In this document: positions 23,633-36,310 of the stretch, one piece after another
How the letters are laid out: each line of letters starts with the position of its first letter
Position numbering within the stretch: the stretch's first letter is position 1
Source of the DNA: Erythrophleum ivorense
Taxonomy: Eukaryota > Streptophyta > Magnoliopsida > Fabales > Fabaceae
Assembly (NCBI GenBank): GCA_026724425.1
Contig: JAIUCV010000084.1
Span: forward strand, 2,908,001-2,972,000
Length of the DNA stretch: 64,000 nucleotides
Reading direction: 5' to 3'
Made by a program: the position numbers and the translations under genes
The notes under the pieces: generated by a model
What the model saw: the letters and a program-made list of their open reading frames with translations, nothing else
What the model was told of the DNA's origin: nothing
Database searches by the model: none

Positions 23633-25096
23633 TGAAACAACCAAACTTTTTTTTTTTTTTTTTTATAATTAGCCCAGATTAATATTCCCATAAATATTAA
23701 TCCTCAACAGCTAATTCAACAACACAATGCGGAAGAAAACCAATATTATTAAATCATAATAAATTATTCAACAATAACCAATAAAGAATAAAACCAATAA
23801 AACCAATAACCAATAAGCAACCTAAGCCGGTTTGCTACATTATTAAAATAAAGTCTAACACCCTAAACTCATGAATTTCTGGTCAACCATAACAACAAAG
23901 CCAGAATCAAATTCCTAATCTCATCATCCTCTTCTCTCGGTCTCTTTCCGCGGAAGAACATTGCTGTTACCTGCATCACATTGGAATAGAGATGCGTAAG
24001 TATTATCATAAATACTTAGTGAGTGGATCATCCTGCCTACAGGCCAATTACGTCAAACACTAGACAAAACATCACAATAATCAACAACAATAACAATGCT
24101 CAATATTAAACAACAGTATAAACCATCCCTGTCAGGAAACACCCACGTTTCCTGACACCCAGGTTGGTGTCGACCGACACCTCTATGGTGTCGATCGACG
24201 CCAGCCTCCCGAGTGTCGATCGACACTCATCGAGTGTCGCTCGACACCGGCTCGACGCCCAGAAACCAGAAGCTACGAAAATCACATTCCAAAATCGCAA
24301 TAACACAAAATCTAGGGGTTTTCAACGCCCCAATACTATCAAACACGAAATCCAGCATAAACAACTCAAGAACACAACCAAAACTCGAAATCAAACAATC
24401 TCTATTGATCAACGGGCCTACAGTCACGCACTCACCTTGAAAAGGGATTAGAAGGAAGGAAAGGAGAAGGAACAACGAAGAACAGCCACGGATTCAACCC
24501 AGAAACTCAGAAATCACCTCCAATCCTCCAAAAATCGCCTAAGAACCTTGATATCTCGAAAACTGTGCCTTTCTCGCGGCCACAGGGCTTAAAAACGCGA
24601 GTCTAGGGCTTTTCTCGCCCAAACCAGCCCAAAACCAGCCGACTTGAATCAAACCGGTCGATTTCACCATAACCGGTGTCGATCGACACCCTCCCTTGGT
24701 GTCGGTCGACACCCATCGACCAAAACCAACCCAATTGCAAATCGATCGACTTAAACCGGAATCAAACCCGACTTAAGGAAGAATAAGCCTCAAATCGATT
24801 CTCCAAACACCAAAATCGCCCAGAAATCACCCTCCTTCTCTCTGCAACTTGTTTTTCTCGAAAACTGTGCCTCTGCTCGCGGCCACAGGGTTTTATTCGA
24901 GAACTAGGGCTTCTTTCGCCCAAAACCGCGCTAAACCGAACTCACTCAAATCGAACCGACCGATTTCACCATAACCGGTGTCGATCGACACCCTCCCTTG
25001 GTGTCGGTCGACACCACTCGACCAAACCAACTCCAATTGCAAATCGATCGACTTAAACCGCAAATCAAACCCGATAACCGGTGTCGATCGACACCC
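23633..25096 (-). repeat. Reverse-oriented LTR remnant with duplicated core
   Basis: Starts cleanly with the LTR terminus TGAAACAACC (plus strand), so it probably marks an insertion into the E2 3' LTR. It runs through a complete R/U5-side LTR, then a second diverged copy of the promoter core (about 24770-25070), and stops right after a palindrome at ...GACACCC|GGCC, where Helitron copy C begins. Practically identical to the E3 5' LTR at 33269-34731, including the junction. Confidence 0.85.
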
Positions 25097-25942
25097 GGCC
25101 TTTTTTCCATATTCCCATTACTAAAATAGGAAAAAAATCAATATATAATAAATAATAGCCTTCATGATTTAATTGTATGATTCTATCTTTTGTTTAAATT
25201 TTCTTTCTCATTAAAAAATTAAAAATAATGTCTTTGAAAGTTCAAGATATCAATAAAGAATATTTAACTCTAGATTAGTTGAATCAAAATCAAAATTATT
25301 GTCGTAACATGTGTCTAATATTTGATCAGGTGATGACATGTGTTAACACACGAAAATTGGAAAAATGTAATAACAAAAAAAGAAAAATAACAAAATAATT
25401 GTAAAACAACTAACTAATAATGAAAAGGAAAATTTATAATGGCCCGAGGCAAAAAAATTGAAAAAGAAACAATATAAAGAGAAAACTAACAAAATGATTA
25501 TCATATAACTAACTAATAGTATTAAAAAGAATTTTATAATAGACCGATATTCTAATTGTAAATAGTTCAGTTATCAATTTTTTGTTAGGTAAACCAATAT
25601 TAAAAAAAAAAGATTTCATCAACTGAAATCTTTTGAATGGAATAATCGAAGTTTCACGAATTATTTAGTCGATCAGATTTAGACAAGTGTAAGTCTCTTT
25701 CTAAAAAAAATAAAAAAAAAATAAACAAATTAATTCATTATTCATATTATGAATTCAAAAAAAATGTCAATTATAATTAAAATGTAAAAAGATTACCAAT
25801 CTTATTTTATTTAAAGAGTTGTTATCGGGTTTTTAATATTATTCTACTTACTTTTAAAAGTGATCATATATTGTTTAACATTTTTCTGTGATTTATTTCA
25901 AAAATCTTAAAATAAACCCGTATTTACGCGGGCCTAATCTAG
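25097..25942 (+). mobile_element. Helitron-like segment, copy C
   Basis: Same truncated left end and the same hairpin plus ATCTAG|T right end as copies B and D. Confidence 0.65.
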
Positions 25943-26673
25943 TTATTAAAATTTTTTGTTTTATTTTCTGGGTAATTAGGCTAATTAAGGACTATATTGA
26001 ATGAAAAGATTATAGCCATAGTTAAAGCAAAATATAATAATAACCAAAGGCAATATTTTCATATGAAGTTACTTTAGAATGAGAAAAAAAGATTATTGTT
26101 CTACATATAAACACACATATAACAGAATAACAACTCTTATAATTACTGTAACATCCGTAAACCGAAAAGTACTGTTTTGGGAGTGGTGTCGAGCGACACC
26201 AAGTGATCAGGTGTTGTTTGCATATGTTATGCAAGGTATTAATTTATGGGTTGGTTGTACATGTTCTTGTTTGATTGTTGTGCGGTCGGTTTAGAGGTTA
26301 AGTCGTCCTTGTGTTAAACCAGCGCCTGGTTAGTTGGTGTCGAGCGACACTAGGAGGGTGTCGGTCGACATCGGTTAGCGAAATTGATTGCGGTTTAATT
26401 CGATTTTTGCTCGGTTCAGTGGGTCGACACCGGTTATGGTGAAATCGAGCTGGTTCGATTTAAGTTGCCGGTTTGGACCGGTTTAGGGGTGAAAACCCTA
26501 TTTCTCGAGATAAAAGAGGTGCAGCCGTATTTTGAGCACAGTTTTCGAGGTGAAAAAGTTTCAGAGAAGAAAAAAGGCGAATTGGGAGATTTCTGGAGTT
26601 TTGTGATCGGATTACTATTCATCAAGATATTGTTCATCGCGATACTATTCATCCGTACTGTTCATCGCGATAC
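25943..26673. other. Unit 3 spacer and LTRz (copy C)
   Basis: Spacer to 26146, then LTRz from TGTAACATCC at 26147 to about 26673, joined to the CACTA fragment as in copies A and D. Palindromes as in copy A. Confidence 0.7.
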
Positions 26674-26817
26674 ATGCGTGAATCCTTTGATAACCCATAT
26701 CAAAGGATTTGAAAAACTTCTTCACATCGTACAGTGAGGAGTGAAGCACGTTCTCACTGGGTAACATGTCCTTCAATGCTGCTAGCAGATCGTTGAAGCT
26801 CTTGTCTGACCATCCAT
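26674..26817 (-). pseudogene. CACTA transposase fragment, copy C (short)
   Basis: Only the LPSENVLHSSLYDVKKF end of the fragment remains. At about 26817 (CCATCCAT|CCAGAAACC) the sequence jumps into the middle of the E3 3' LTR. Confidence 0.75.
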
Positions 26818-27563
26818 CCAGAAACCAGAAGCTACGAAAATCACATTCCAAAATCGCAATAACACAAAATCTAGGGGTTTTCAACGCCCCAATACTATCA
26901 AACACGAAATCCAGCATAAACAACTCAAGAACACAACCAAAACTCGAAATCAAACAATCTCTATTGATCAACGGGCCTACAGTCACGCACTCACCTTGAA
27001 AAGGGATTAGAAGGAAGGAAAGGAGAAGGAACAACGAAGAACAGCCACGGATTCAACCCAGAAACTCAGAAATCACCTCCAATCCTCCAAAAATCGCCTA
27101 AGAACCTTGATATCTCGAAAACTGTGCCTTTCTCGCGGCCACAGGGCTTAAAAACGCGAGTCTAGGGCTTTTCTCGCCCAAACCAGCCCAAAACCAGCCG
27201 ACTTGAATCAAACCGGTCGATTTCACCATAACCGGTGTCGATCGACACCCTCCCTTGGTGTCGGTCGACACCCATCGACCAAAACCAACCCAATTGCAAA
27301 TCGATCGACTTAAACCGGAATCAAACCCGATAACCGGTGTCGATCGACACCCTTCGGGTGTCGATCGATACTAGTCGTTCAGAAGAATTTAACACACTTT
27401 CTTCGCGATGCTTGAACCTTAGACCGACTGCACAACAATCAAACAAGAACATGTACAGCCAACCCTCAATTCACACCTCTAAGAGCATGTGCCAACTACT
27501 CCCGAACCCCTAGCATCGTCCAACACCACTTCCAAAACAACTTTCTGGTTCACGGATGTTACA
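26818..27563 (-). repeat. E3 3' LTR, partial
   Basis: Starts in mid-LTR at CCAGAAACCAGAAGC and runs to GGATGTTACA. Has the second and first palindrome pairs in the normal arrangement, without the duplicated core seen in the 5' LTR. Confidence 0.88.
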
Positions 27564-27600
27564 ATTCTCCCCCACTAAAATGGATTCGTCCTCGAATCCC
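27564..27600 (-). promoter_or_regulatory. E3 polypurine tract and hairpin
   Basis: Minus strand GGATTCGAGGACGAATCC, then AGTGGGGGAGAAT before the LTR. Confidence 0.85.
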
Positions 27601-27733
27601 AACACAAACGTCTCTCCAAGACCTCAAAACTCAAATTTTAGTCCTATGTTATACGCATGTTTCCAAGATATTATTACTCTCAATGCCATAACCGCAGTCA
27701 TGACATCCGTACTGCGAACCGCAGTCCAGTACC

Positions 27734-27850
27734 GAAATGTGACCAATGTCACAAAACCAAACGTGACCCGAAGTCACAACCAAAATGTGATCCCTGTCAC
27801 AACCAAAATGTGATCCCTGTCACAACCAAACGTGACCGAAGCCACTAAAA
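27734..27850 (-). repeat. E3 3'-UTR inverted-repeat array (five units)
   Basis: GTGAC/GTCAC units as in E1 and E2, but with one extra unit; the GTGATCCCTGTCAC-type unit is present twice in a row. Confidence 0.75.
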
Positions 27851-28150
27851 CCACTTATACCGAGGTAGCGACCCCCAATACAAGTCTGCCGAGCACAATG
27901 CTCCCAAAACGTAGACCCAAGGTCCACCCAAACGAGTAATAAATCTGAAACGCGTACCAACATATGACTAGAATCTCAAATGACCCCACTGGTCAAAACT
28001 TGTAACATCCCAACATAAACCAAAAATATGAGGCAAAACTCCATCTCATACAACTCCAAAAAAATGTATATCGTACAACAAAACGAAAATACATAAATCC
28101 AGAAACAACAACACCAAAACCAAAAACAAGACTAGAACCACAAAGATGAA

Positions 28151-31100
28151 TCACTCCACAGCCTGCTTGTCGAACCACTTTCCGAACTTCAGTTTCATCT
28201 TTGCCTCTGGCTCCCAAGTCTGCTCCTCTGTGCCACTACAGTCCCACAAGACTCTCAACAATGGCACCCTCTTGTTCCGCAGAACCTTGACTCTCCTCTC
28301 AAGAATCCTCACAGGAACTGCCGGAACTGTCATATCTGGCTGGAGATCCTCTGGAATTTCAACCACAACCTCCTCTGAAGGACGCAAACACCTCCTCAAC
28401 ATCGAAACATGAAACACCTTATGAAAGGCGCTCATAATCGGTGGCAACTCCAACCGATAAGCCACTGGCCCAACTCGCTCCACCACTGGAAACGGACCCA
28501 TAAAGCGCGGACTGAGCTTGTTCTCTGCTATGGACCTGTTAGGGCCCCTCAACATAGCCATCTTGAGATACACTCTATCTCCCACCTGAAACTCAAGCTC
28601 ACGTCGCCGCCTATCTGCATAACTCCTCTGTCTATCCTGAGCCTCCTTCATGTTCAGCCTCAAGACACGAATCTTCTCCGTCGTCTCCTGAACAAAACTA
28701 GCTCCAAACATGCTGCGCTCCCCCACTTGGGTCCAGCATAAGGGTGTCCTGCATGGCCTCCCATACAAAGCCTCATAAGGAGCCATACCAATACTAGACT
28801 GAAAACTGTTGTTATAGGCAAACTCTGCCAAACACAGATGATCAGCCCAATGACCACCCCAATCCAGTACACACATCCTAAGCAGATCCTCCAAAGTCTG
28901 AATAGTCCTCTCTGACTGTCCATCTGTCTGCGGATGATACGCTGTACTCATATGCACCTTAGTGCCCATCTCAGTCTGAAATGCCCTCCAAAACTCTGAA
29001 GCAAACCTCGGATCTCTATCCGACACAATACTGGCTGGCACTCCATGCAGCCTCACAATCTCTCGCACAAACTTCCTAGCCAAGACAGCCGCTCCATCTG
29101 TCTTCTTGATAGCCAAGAAATGTGCTGACTTGGTCAAGCGATCCACAATGACCCAAATAGCATCGAAAGTCCGTGAGATCGGCAATCCCACAACAAAATC
29201 CATAGTGATCATGTCCCACTTCCACTCCGGAATGGGTAAACTCTGCAAAAGACCACTAGGCACCTGATGCTCTGCCTTGACCAAAGAACAAGTGTTGCAC
29301 CTCGCAACCCAATCTGCCACATCCCTCTTCATCCCAACCCAATGATAATACCGTTTGAGGTCACGGTACATCTTGGTAGCACCCGGATGAATCGAAAACT
29401 TGCTCGAATGAGCCTCTCTCAAAACCTCATACCTCAACTCCTCATCCTTAGGCACACAAACTCGCCCCCGAACTAAGATAGTTCCATTCGAAGAGACCTG
29501 ATACTCAGAACCGACCGCCTGCGAAGCATCAATCAAACCCTGATCACTCTGCTGCGCCACTCTGATCCTACTGAGTAAATCTGCCTGATCAGCTGCCTCC
29601 AAACCCAAAGGCTCCTCTGAAATAGCACAAAGACGCAATGTACTAATCTCGCTGACCAAAGCCTCAACACCACGCTCTCTATCTGAATCAACCCTCCGTC
29701 GACTCAAAGCATCTGCCACCAAGTTGGCCTTGCCTGGATGATAAACAATATCCAAGTCATAGTCTGCCAGAAACTCCACCCAACGCGTCTGCCTCGCATT
29801 CAGCAAAGGCTGAGTGAAAATATGCTGTAGACTCTTGTGATCTGTGAAGATCTGCACTCTACCACCATAAAGATAAGACCTCCAAATCTTGAGTGCAAAA
29901 ACCACTGCTCCCAACTCAAGATCATGTGTAGGACGGTTGCGCTCACTGCCCTGCAACTGCCTCGAAGCATAGGCAATCACTCTGCCCTCCTGCATCAAAA
30001 CACAACCAAGTCCAACACCTGAAGCATCTGTGTACACTACATATGGCTTCCCCGGGTCGGGTAATGCCAACACTGGTGTACTAGTCAACATCTCCTTGAG
30101 CTTCCCAAAGCTCTCCTCGCACTCCGGCGACCACACAAACGGCACATCCTTGCCAGTCAACCTCGTCATCGGCTGAGACATACTCGCAAACCCCTTGACG
30201 AACCTCCTGTAGTAGCCTGCTAAACCCAGAAAACTCCTGATCTCGGTAGCACTACTCGGTCTAGGCCAATCTCTGATAGCCTCAATCTTAGCCGGATCCA
30301 CAGAAACTCCCTCTGCAGAAACAATGTGGCCAAGAAAACCCATCTCCCTCTGCCAAAAGCTGCACTTGCTCAACTTAGCGAACAGCTTCTGCTCTCGAAG
30401 CTTCTCCAACACAAGCCTCAAATGAGTCGCATGCTCCTCTGGACTCCTCGAATACACCAAAATGTCATCAATGAAAATAATGACAAACACATCCAGAAAC
30501 TCCCTGAACACGTCGTTCATCAACCTCATAAATGCTGCCGGCGCATTAGTCAAGCCAAAAGGCATGACCACAAACTCGAAATGCCCATACCTCATCCGAA
30601 AAGCTGTCTTCCGGACATCTGCCTCATCTATCGGAATCTGATGATAACCCGATGCCAAGTCAATCTTGGAGAACCAAGTAGCCCCTCTCAACTGATCCAA
30701 CAACTCATCGATCCTCGGAAGTGGGTACCTGTTCTTCACTGTGACTCGGTTAAGTCCCCGGTAATCGATGCACAACCGAAAACTACCATCCTTCTTCTTC
30801 ACAAACAACACTGGCGCTCCCCATGGCGAAACACTAGGTCTGATGAACCCTTTACTCAAAAGGTCCTCTAGCTGCTTCTTCAGCTCTGCCATCTCTGCTG
30901 GAGCCATCCTGTAAGGTGTCTTCGATATCGGAGCTGTCCCGGGCTCTAAATCAATCGTGAAAGGATCTGACCGAGATGGTGGCAATCCCTTCAGCGACCG
31001 AAATACATCCTCGAAATCCTGGACAACCTGAATATCCTGCAGACTCACCTCACCACTGGACTCTGTCATAGTGATCGTCGCCAAATAGGCTTCGCAGCCC

Positions 31101-31515
31101 CGCTCTAACAACTGCTCTGCCTGAATAGCTGAAATCACTATACTCCCCGAAGTCGGTCTCACTCCCTGATAAACCAACTTCCCTGCATCCCGCTCGAACA
31201 CAACTCTACCTCTGAAGCAATCCAGATGAACTCGGTATAGAGATAACCAGTCCATCCCCAAAATCACGTCATACAGTTCCACTGGACTGATGACCAAATC
31301 TGCTGGCATAGACTGCCCCGCAATCTGCACGTCAACTGCTCTAGCTCTGCCCGAAGTAGCCAAATAACCACCACCGGCCACCTTGACAAAGCCTGAAGCC
31401 TCGCCCTCGCTACTCCGAATACCACTACTCTCAGCTCTCTCCGGAGTAATGAAGCAATTAGATGCTCCCGAGTCAAACAACACGTGAGACTTAAATCCAC
31501 CAACTAACAAGGTCC
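28151..31515 (-). CDS. E3 pol (protease, RT, RNase H, integrase, chromodomain)
   Basis: 3,365-nt exon from the predicted acceptor (first base 31515) to the stop, with no interruption. Same motif order as E2: [25 protein letters not shown] finger, DDE core, TWEPE end. One RT change (RMRYGHF where the others read RTRYGHF). It would be translated from spliced RNA as Gag-Pol, but the upstream gag has a stop, so in cis it is not expressed as a fusion. Confidence 0.92.
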
Positions 31516-31629
31516 CTACACAATTCCACAAGTGTTGAGAACCTCCAACTCTATCACAGTAAAACAACAGAAACAGACAACACCAACAATTCTACCTTAA
31601 GAATTTAAAAGTCTGAGTCAAGATTTTAC
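31516..31629 (-). other. E3 predicted gag-pol intron (114 nt)
   Basis: Same donor (CAG|GTAAAATC) and acceptor (GTGTAG|GGACC) as the other copies. Confidence 0.65.
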
Positions 31630-33049
31630 CTGTGATCAGGCCTGACTGACTGGTCTGGCCCACCTCTGCCGAAGTATACACTCTCGGCGCACCACCTGAC
31701 TGCAACGCCGCAACCTGCGCTGCTGACTGAATAGCCAACGGCTGAATCGCCGCTGCCACTGCTCTCTGCTGCAACTTGGGACACATTGTCTTGATATGCC
31801 CCGGCTCCCTGCAGTAGTAGCACACTGTCGACTCTCTGGATCCCGCCCTCTTGGGGCAAGTCGCCACTCTGTGATCCAGACCCCCACAACCAAAACACCC
31901 ACCCGTACTCGGGCTACTAGCAGATATCTCGTCTGCTCTCCTCTTCTGGCCCTGCGCAGGCCTACTGCCCCTGCCGTAACCAGAACAGTGACCTCTGCGC
32001 TGCTGATGCTGCTGCTGACCCCGAGGATGGGTAGCAGGAGCAACTGCAACTGGCACAACCGCCGTACTCACCGGCTCACGCAAGTCCTCCTCAATGGACG
32101 CTGCCAACTCCACTAAACCCGCTCTGGTGTGGTACATACCACCTCTGCACTGAGTCCTGATGTTCCTCCGAAGCCCCTGGAGAAACCGCGACGTCAATGC
32201 CCGCTCACTAATCAGCTCACCACCAGAAAAGACCACCAATCTGCAGAACTCTGCATCATACTCTCGAACAGACCTCTCACCCTGAGTCAAGTCTAAGAAT
32301 CTCAACTGCAGCCTGTCACGAGCCTCCTGAGGGAAAAACTTGTGGTTGAACTCCTCGACGAAGTCAACCCAAGTCCAAACCTCTCTCCTGGTCCTAACAG
32401 ACCTCCACCACAAATGTGCATCACCTCCAAGGTAGTGCACTGCCAACTCAACCTGAAACTGTGCCGGACAACGAACAGAATCGAAGTTCCGCTCCAACCT
32501 CTGACGCCACTCATCAGCCTACTCTGGAGTAACCCCGCCCTCAAACGTAGGCGTGCCAATCCTCTGCATCTCCCTCATCATCTCACGATAAGGAGAAAAC
32601 CCAACTGCAACACCCTGCTGCACCGCAGCCTCCTGCTGCTCAACAAAACCGGCTCCAACATGTGCCCCGGCACCAACCTGTGCCCCGGCCGCTGGAGGTG
32701 CAACCGGAGCCTGCTGTGGAACTGCCTCTGGAAGACGTGCCAACAACTGCGTCAGTAGCCCCACAATCAAATCACCCTGAGCAAGAGCCGCGCCCCCACC
32801 GGGAACTGCTCCTGCCCCCGCGCCACCCCCGACGCCCAAACTAGCCCCACCGGCTAACGAAACAGACTGTGTCACCGACGCTGCCGCCACACTAGGCGCC
32901 GCACTCTCCACTGAGGCCTCAGCCTCTGGCACTCCACGACAAGCACCCCGACCTCCACGACCCGCTGCTCGCCCACCGCGACCAGCTCCTCTGCCCCCAC
33001 GGGCTGCACCGCGACCACGACCACGGCCACGACCACGACCTGCGTCCAT
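31592..33049 (-). pseudogene. E3 gag with one nonsense codon
   Basis: RGG-rich start at 33049, then linker, gag domain and two CCHC knuckles. At 32519-32521 the CAG of TPEQADEW has become TAG, cutting the protein at about residue 176. The frame is open on both sides. This is a different site from the E2 nonsense codon, so the two copies decayed independently. Confidence 0.93.
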
Positions 33050-33253
33050 CTCTCTGCACTTCCACCAAGTACAGAAAAAGAGCAAAGTCAACACACAAAA
33101 ACGCAAAACACAACACACAACTATCCAACTCACTTACCCGCGGAAAACTGGAAGACCGAGAGGATGAGATTAAACCACTAACTGACTAACTCACATAATC
33201 AATTAAACACATAGTCCAATTCATCCAACTCTAACAGTCCTAAAACCGACTAC

Positions 33254-33265
33254 GCTCTGATACCA
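33254..33265 (-). promoter_or_regulatory. E3 primer binding site
   Basis: TGGTATCAGAGC on the minus strand, three bases from the LTR end at 33269. Confidence 0.92.
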
Positions 33266-33268
33266 AAA

Positions 33269-34731
33269 TGAAACAACCAAACTTTTTTTTTTTTTTTTTT
33301 TATAATTAGCCCAGATTAATATTCCCATAAATATTAATCCTCAACAGCTAATTCAACAACACAATGCGGAAGAAAACCAATATTATTAAATCATAATAAA
33401 TTATTCAACAATAACCAATAAAGAATAAAACCAATAAAACCAATAACCAATAAGCAACCTAAGCCGGTTTGCTACATTATTAAAATAAAGTCTAACACCC
33501 TAAACTCATGAATTTCTGGTCAACCATAACAACAAAGCCAGAATCAAATTCCTAATCTCATCATCCTCTTCTCTCGGTCTCTTTCCGCGGAAGAACATTG
33601 CTGTTACCTGCATCACATTGGAATAGAGATGCGTAAGTATTATCATAAATACTTAGTGAGTGGATCATCCTGCCTACAGGCCAATTACGTCAAACACTAG
33701 ACAAAACATCACAATAATCAACAACAATAACAATGCTCAATATTAAACAACAGTATAAACCATCCCTGTCAGGAAACACCCACGTTTCCTGACACCCAGG
33801 TTGGTGTCGACCGACACCTCTATGGTGTCGATCGACGCCAGCCTCCCGAGTGTCGATCGACACTCATCGAGTGTCGCTCGACACCGGCTCGACGCCCAGA
33901 AACCAGAAGCTACGAAAATCACATTCCAAAATCGCAATAACACAAAATCTAGGGGTTTTCAACGCCCCAATACTATCAAACACGAAATCCAGCATAAACA
34001 ACTCAAGAACACAACCAAAACTCGAAATCAAACAATCTCTATTGATCAACGGGCCTACAGTCACGCACTCACCTTGAAAAGGGATTAGAAGGAAGGAAAG
34101 GAGAAGGAACAACGAAGAACAGCCACGGATTCAACCCAGAAACTCAGAAATCACCTCCAATCCTCCAAAAATCGCCTAAGAACCTTGATATCTCGAAAAC
34201 TGTGCCTTTCTCGCGGCCACAGGGCTTAAAAACGCGAGTCTAGGGCTTTTCTCGCCCAAACCAGCCCAAAACCAGCCGACTTGAATCAAACCGGTCGATT
34301 TCACCATAACCGGTGTCGATCGACACCCTCCCTTGGTGTCGGTCGACACCCATCGACCAAAACCAACCCAATTGCAAATCGATCGACTTAAACCGGAATC
34401 AAACCCGACTTAAGGAAGAATAAGCCTCAAATCGATTCTCCAAACACCAAAATCGCCCAGAAATCACCCTCCTTCTCTCTGCAACTTGTTTTTCTCGAAA
34501 ACTGTGCCTCTGCTCGCGGCCACAGGGTTTTATTCGAGAACTAGGGCTTCTTTCGCCCAAAACCGCGCTAAACCGAACTCACTCAAATCGAACCGACCGA
34601 TTTCACCATAACCGGTGTCGATCGACACCCTCCCTTGGTGTCGGTCGACACCACTCGACCAAACCAACTCCAATTGCAAATCGATCGACTTAAACCGCAA
34701 ATCAAACCCGATAACCGGTGTCGATCGACAC
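33269..34731 (-). repeat. E3 5' LTR with duplicated core, truncated
   Basis: From TGAAACAACC (plus strand) through the whole 3' part of the LTR. At about 34406 it enters a diverged second copy of the core (CTCGCGGCCACAGGG and the second palindrome pair again). It ends just after a palindrome at ...GACACCC|GGCC, joined to Helitron copy D. The U3 terminus GGATGTTACA is absent. Confidence 0.85.
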
Positions 34732-35579
34732 CCGGCCTTTTTTCCATATTCCCATTACTAAAATAGGAAAAAAATCAATATATAATAAATAATAGCCTTC
34801 ATGATTTAATTGTATGATTCTATCTTTTGTTTAAATTTTCTTTCTCATTAAAAAATTAAAAATAATGTCTTTGAAAGTTCAAGATATCAATAAAGAATAT
34901 TTAACTCTAGATTAGTTGAATCAAAATCAAAATTATTGTCGTAACATGTGTCTAATATTTGATCAGGTGATGACATGTGTTAACACACGAAAATTGGAAA
35001 AATGTAATAACAAAAAAAGAAAACTAACAAAATAATTGTAAAACAACTAACTAATAATGAAAAGGAAAATTTATAATGGCCCGAGGCAAAAAAATTGAAA
35101 AAGAAACAATATAAAGAGAAAACTAACAAAATGATTATCATATAACTAACTAATAGTATTAAAAAGAATTTTATAATAGACCGATATTCTAATTGTAAAT
35201 AGTTCAGTTATCAATTTTTTGTTAGGTAAACCAATATTAAAAAAAAAAGATTTCATCAACTGAAATCTTTTGAATGGAATAATCGAAGTTTCACGAATTA
35301 TTTAGTCGATCAGATTTAGACAAGTGTAAGTCTCTTTCTAAAAAAAATAAAAAAAAAATAAACAAATTAATTCATTATTCATATTATGAATTCAAAAAAA
35401 ATGTCAATTATAATTAAAATGTAAAAAGATTACCAATCTTATTTTATTTAAAGAGTTGTTATCGGGTTTTTAATATTATTCTACTTACTTTTAAAAGTGA
35501 TCATATATTGTTTAACATTTTTCTGTGATTTATTTCAAAAATCTTAAAATAAACCCGTATTTACGCGGGCCTAATCTAG
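34732..35579 (+). mobile_element. Helitron-like segment, copy D
   Basis: Truncated left end as in B and C; right end hairpin and ATCTAG|T at 35579. Confidence 0.65.
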
Positions 35580-35783
35580 TTATTAATATTTTTTGTTTTA
35601 TTTTCTGGGTAATTAGGCTAATTAAGGACTATATTGAATGAAAAGATTATAGCCATAGTTAAAGCAAAATATAATAATAACCAAAGGCAATATTTTCATA
35701 TGAAGTTACTTTAGAATGAGAAAAAAAGATTATTGTTCTACATATAAACACACATATAACAGAATAACAACTCTTATAATTAC

Positions 35784-36310
35784 TGTAACATCCGTAAACC
35801 GAAAAGTACTGTTTTGGGAGTGGTGTCGAGCGACACCAAGTGATCAGGTGTTGTTTGCATATGTTATGCAAGGTATTAATTTATGGGTTGGTTGTACATG
35901 TTCTTGTTTGATTGTTGTGCGGTCGGTTTAGAGGTTAAGTCGTCCTTGTGTTAAACCAGCGCCTGGTTAGTTGGTGTCGAGCGACACTAGGAGGGTGTCG
36001 GTCGACATCGGTTAGCGAAATTGATTGCGGTTTAATTCGATTTTTGCTCGGTTCAGTGGGTCGACACCGGTTATGGTGAAATCGAGCTGGTTCGATTTAA
36101 GTTGCCGGTTTGGACCGGTTTAGGGGTGAAAACCCTATTTCTCGAGATAAAAGAGGTGCAGCCGTATTTTGAGCACAGTTTTCGAGGTGAAAAAGTTTCA
36201 GAGAAGAAAAAAGGCGAATTGGGAGATTTCTGGAGTTTTGTGATCGGATTACTATTCATCAAGATATTGTTCATCGCGATACTATTCATCCGTACTGTTC
36301 ATCGCGATAC
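35784..36310 (+). repeat. Truncated LTRz, copy D
   Basis: TGTAACATCCGTAAACCGAAAAG start; joined at 36310 to the CACTA fragment as in copy A. Confidence 0.7.

Larger units (their letters stand above)
26818..34731 (-). mobile_element. E3: Ty3/gypsy (Tekay-like) retrotransposon, rearranged ends
   Basis: Reverse orientation: partial 3' LTR 26818-27563, PPT, pol, gag, PBS, 5' LTR 33269-34731. Both outer ends are broken, so no target duplication can be found. Pol is intact; gag has one nonsense codon. Confidence 0.92.

Noticed and set aside
26645..27034. 129-codon frame on the minus strand
   Set aside because: An artificial chimera across the LTR/CACTA junction at 26817, not a gene.
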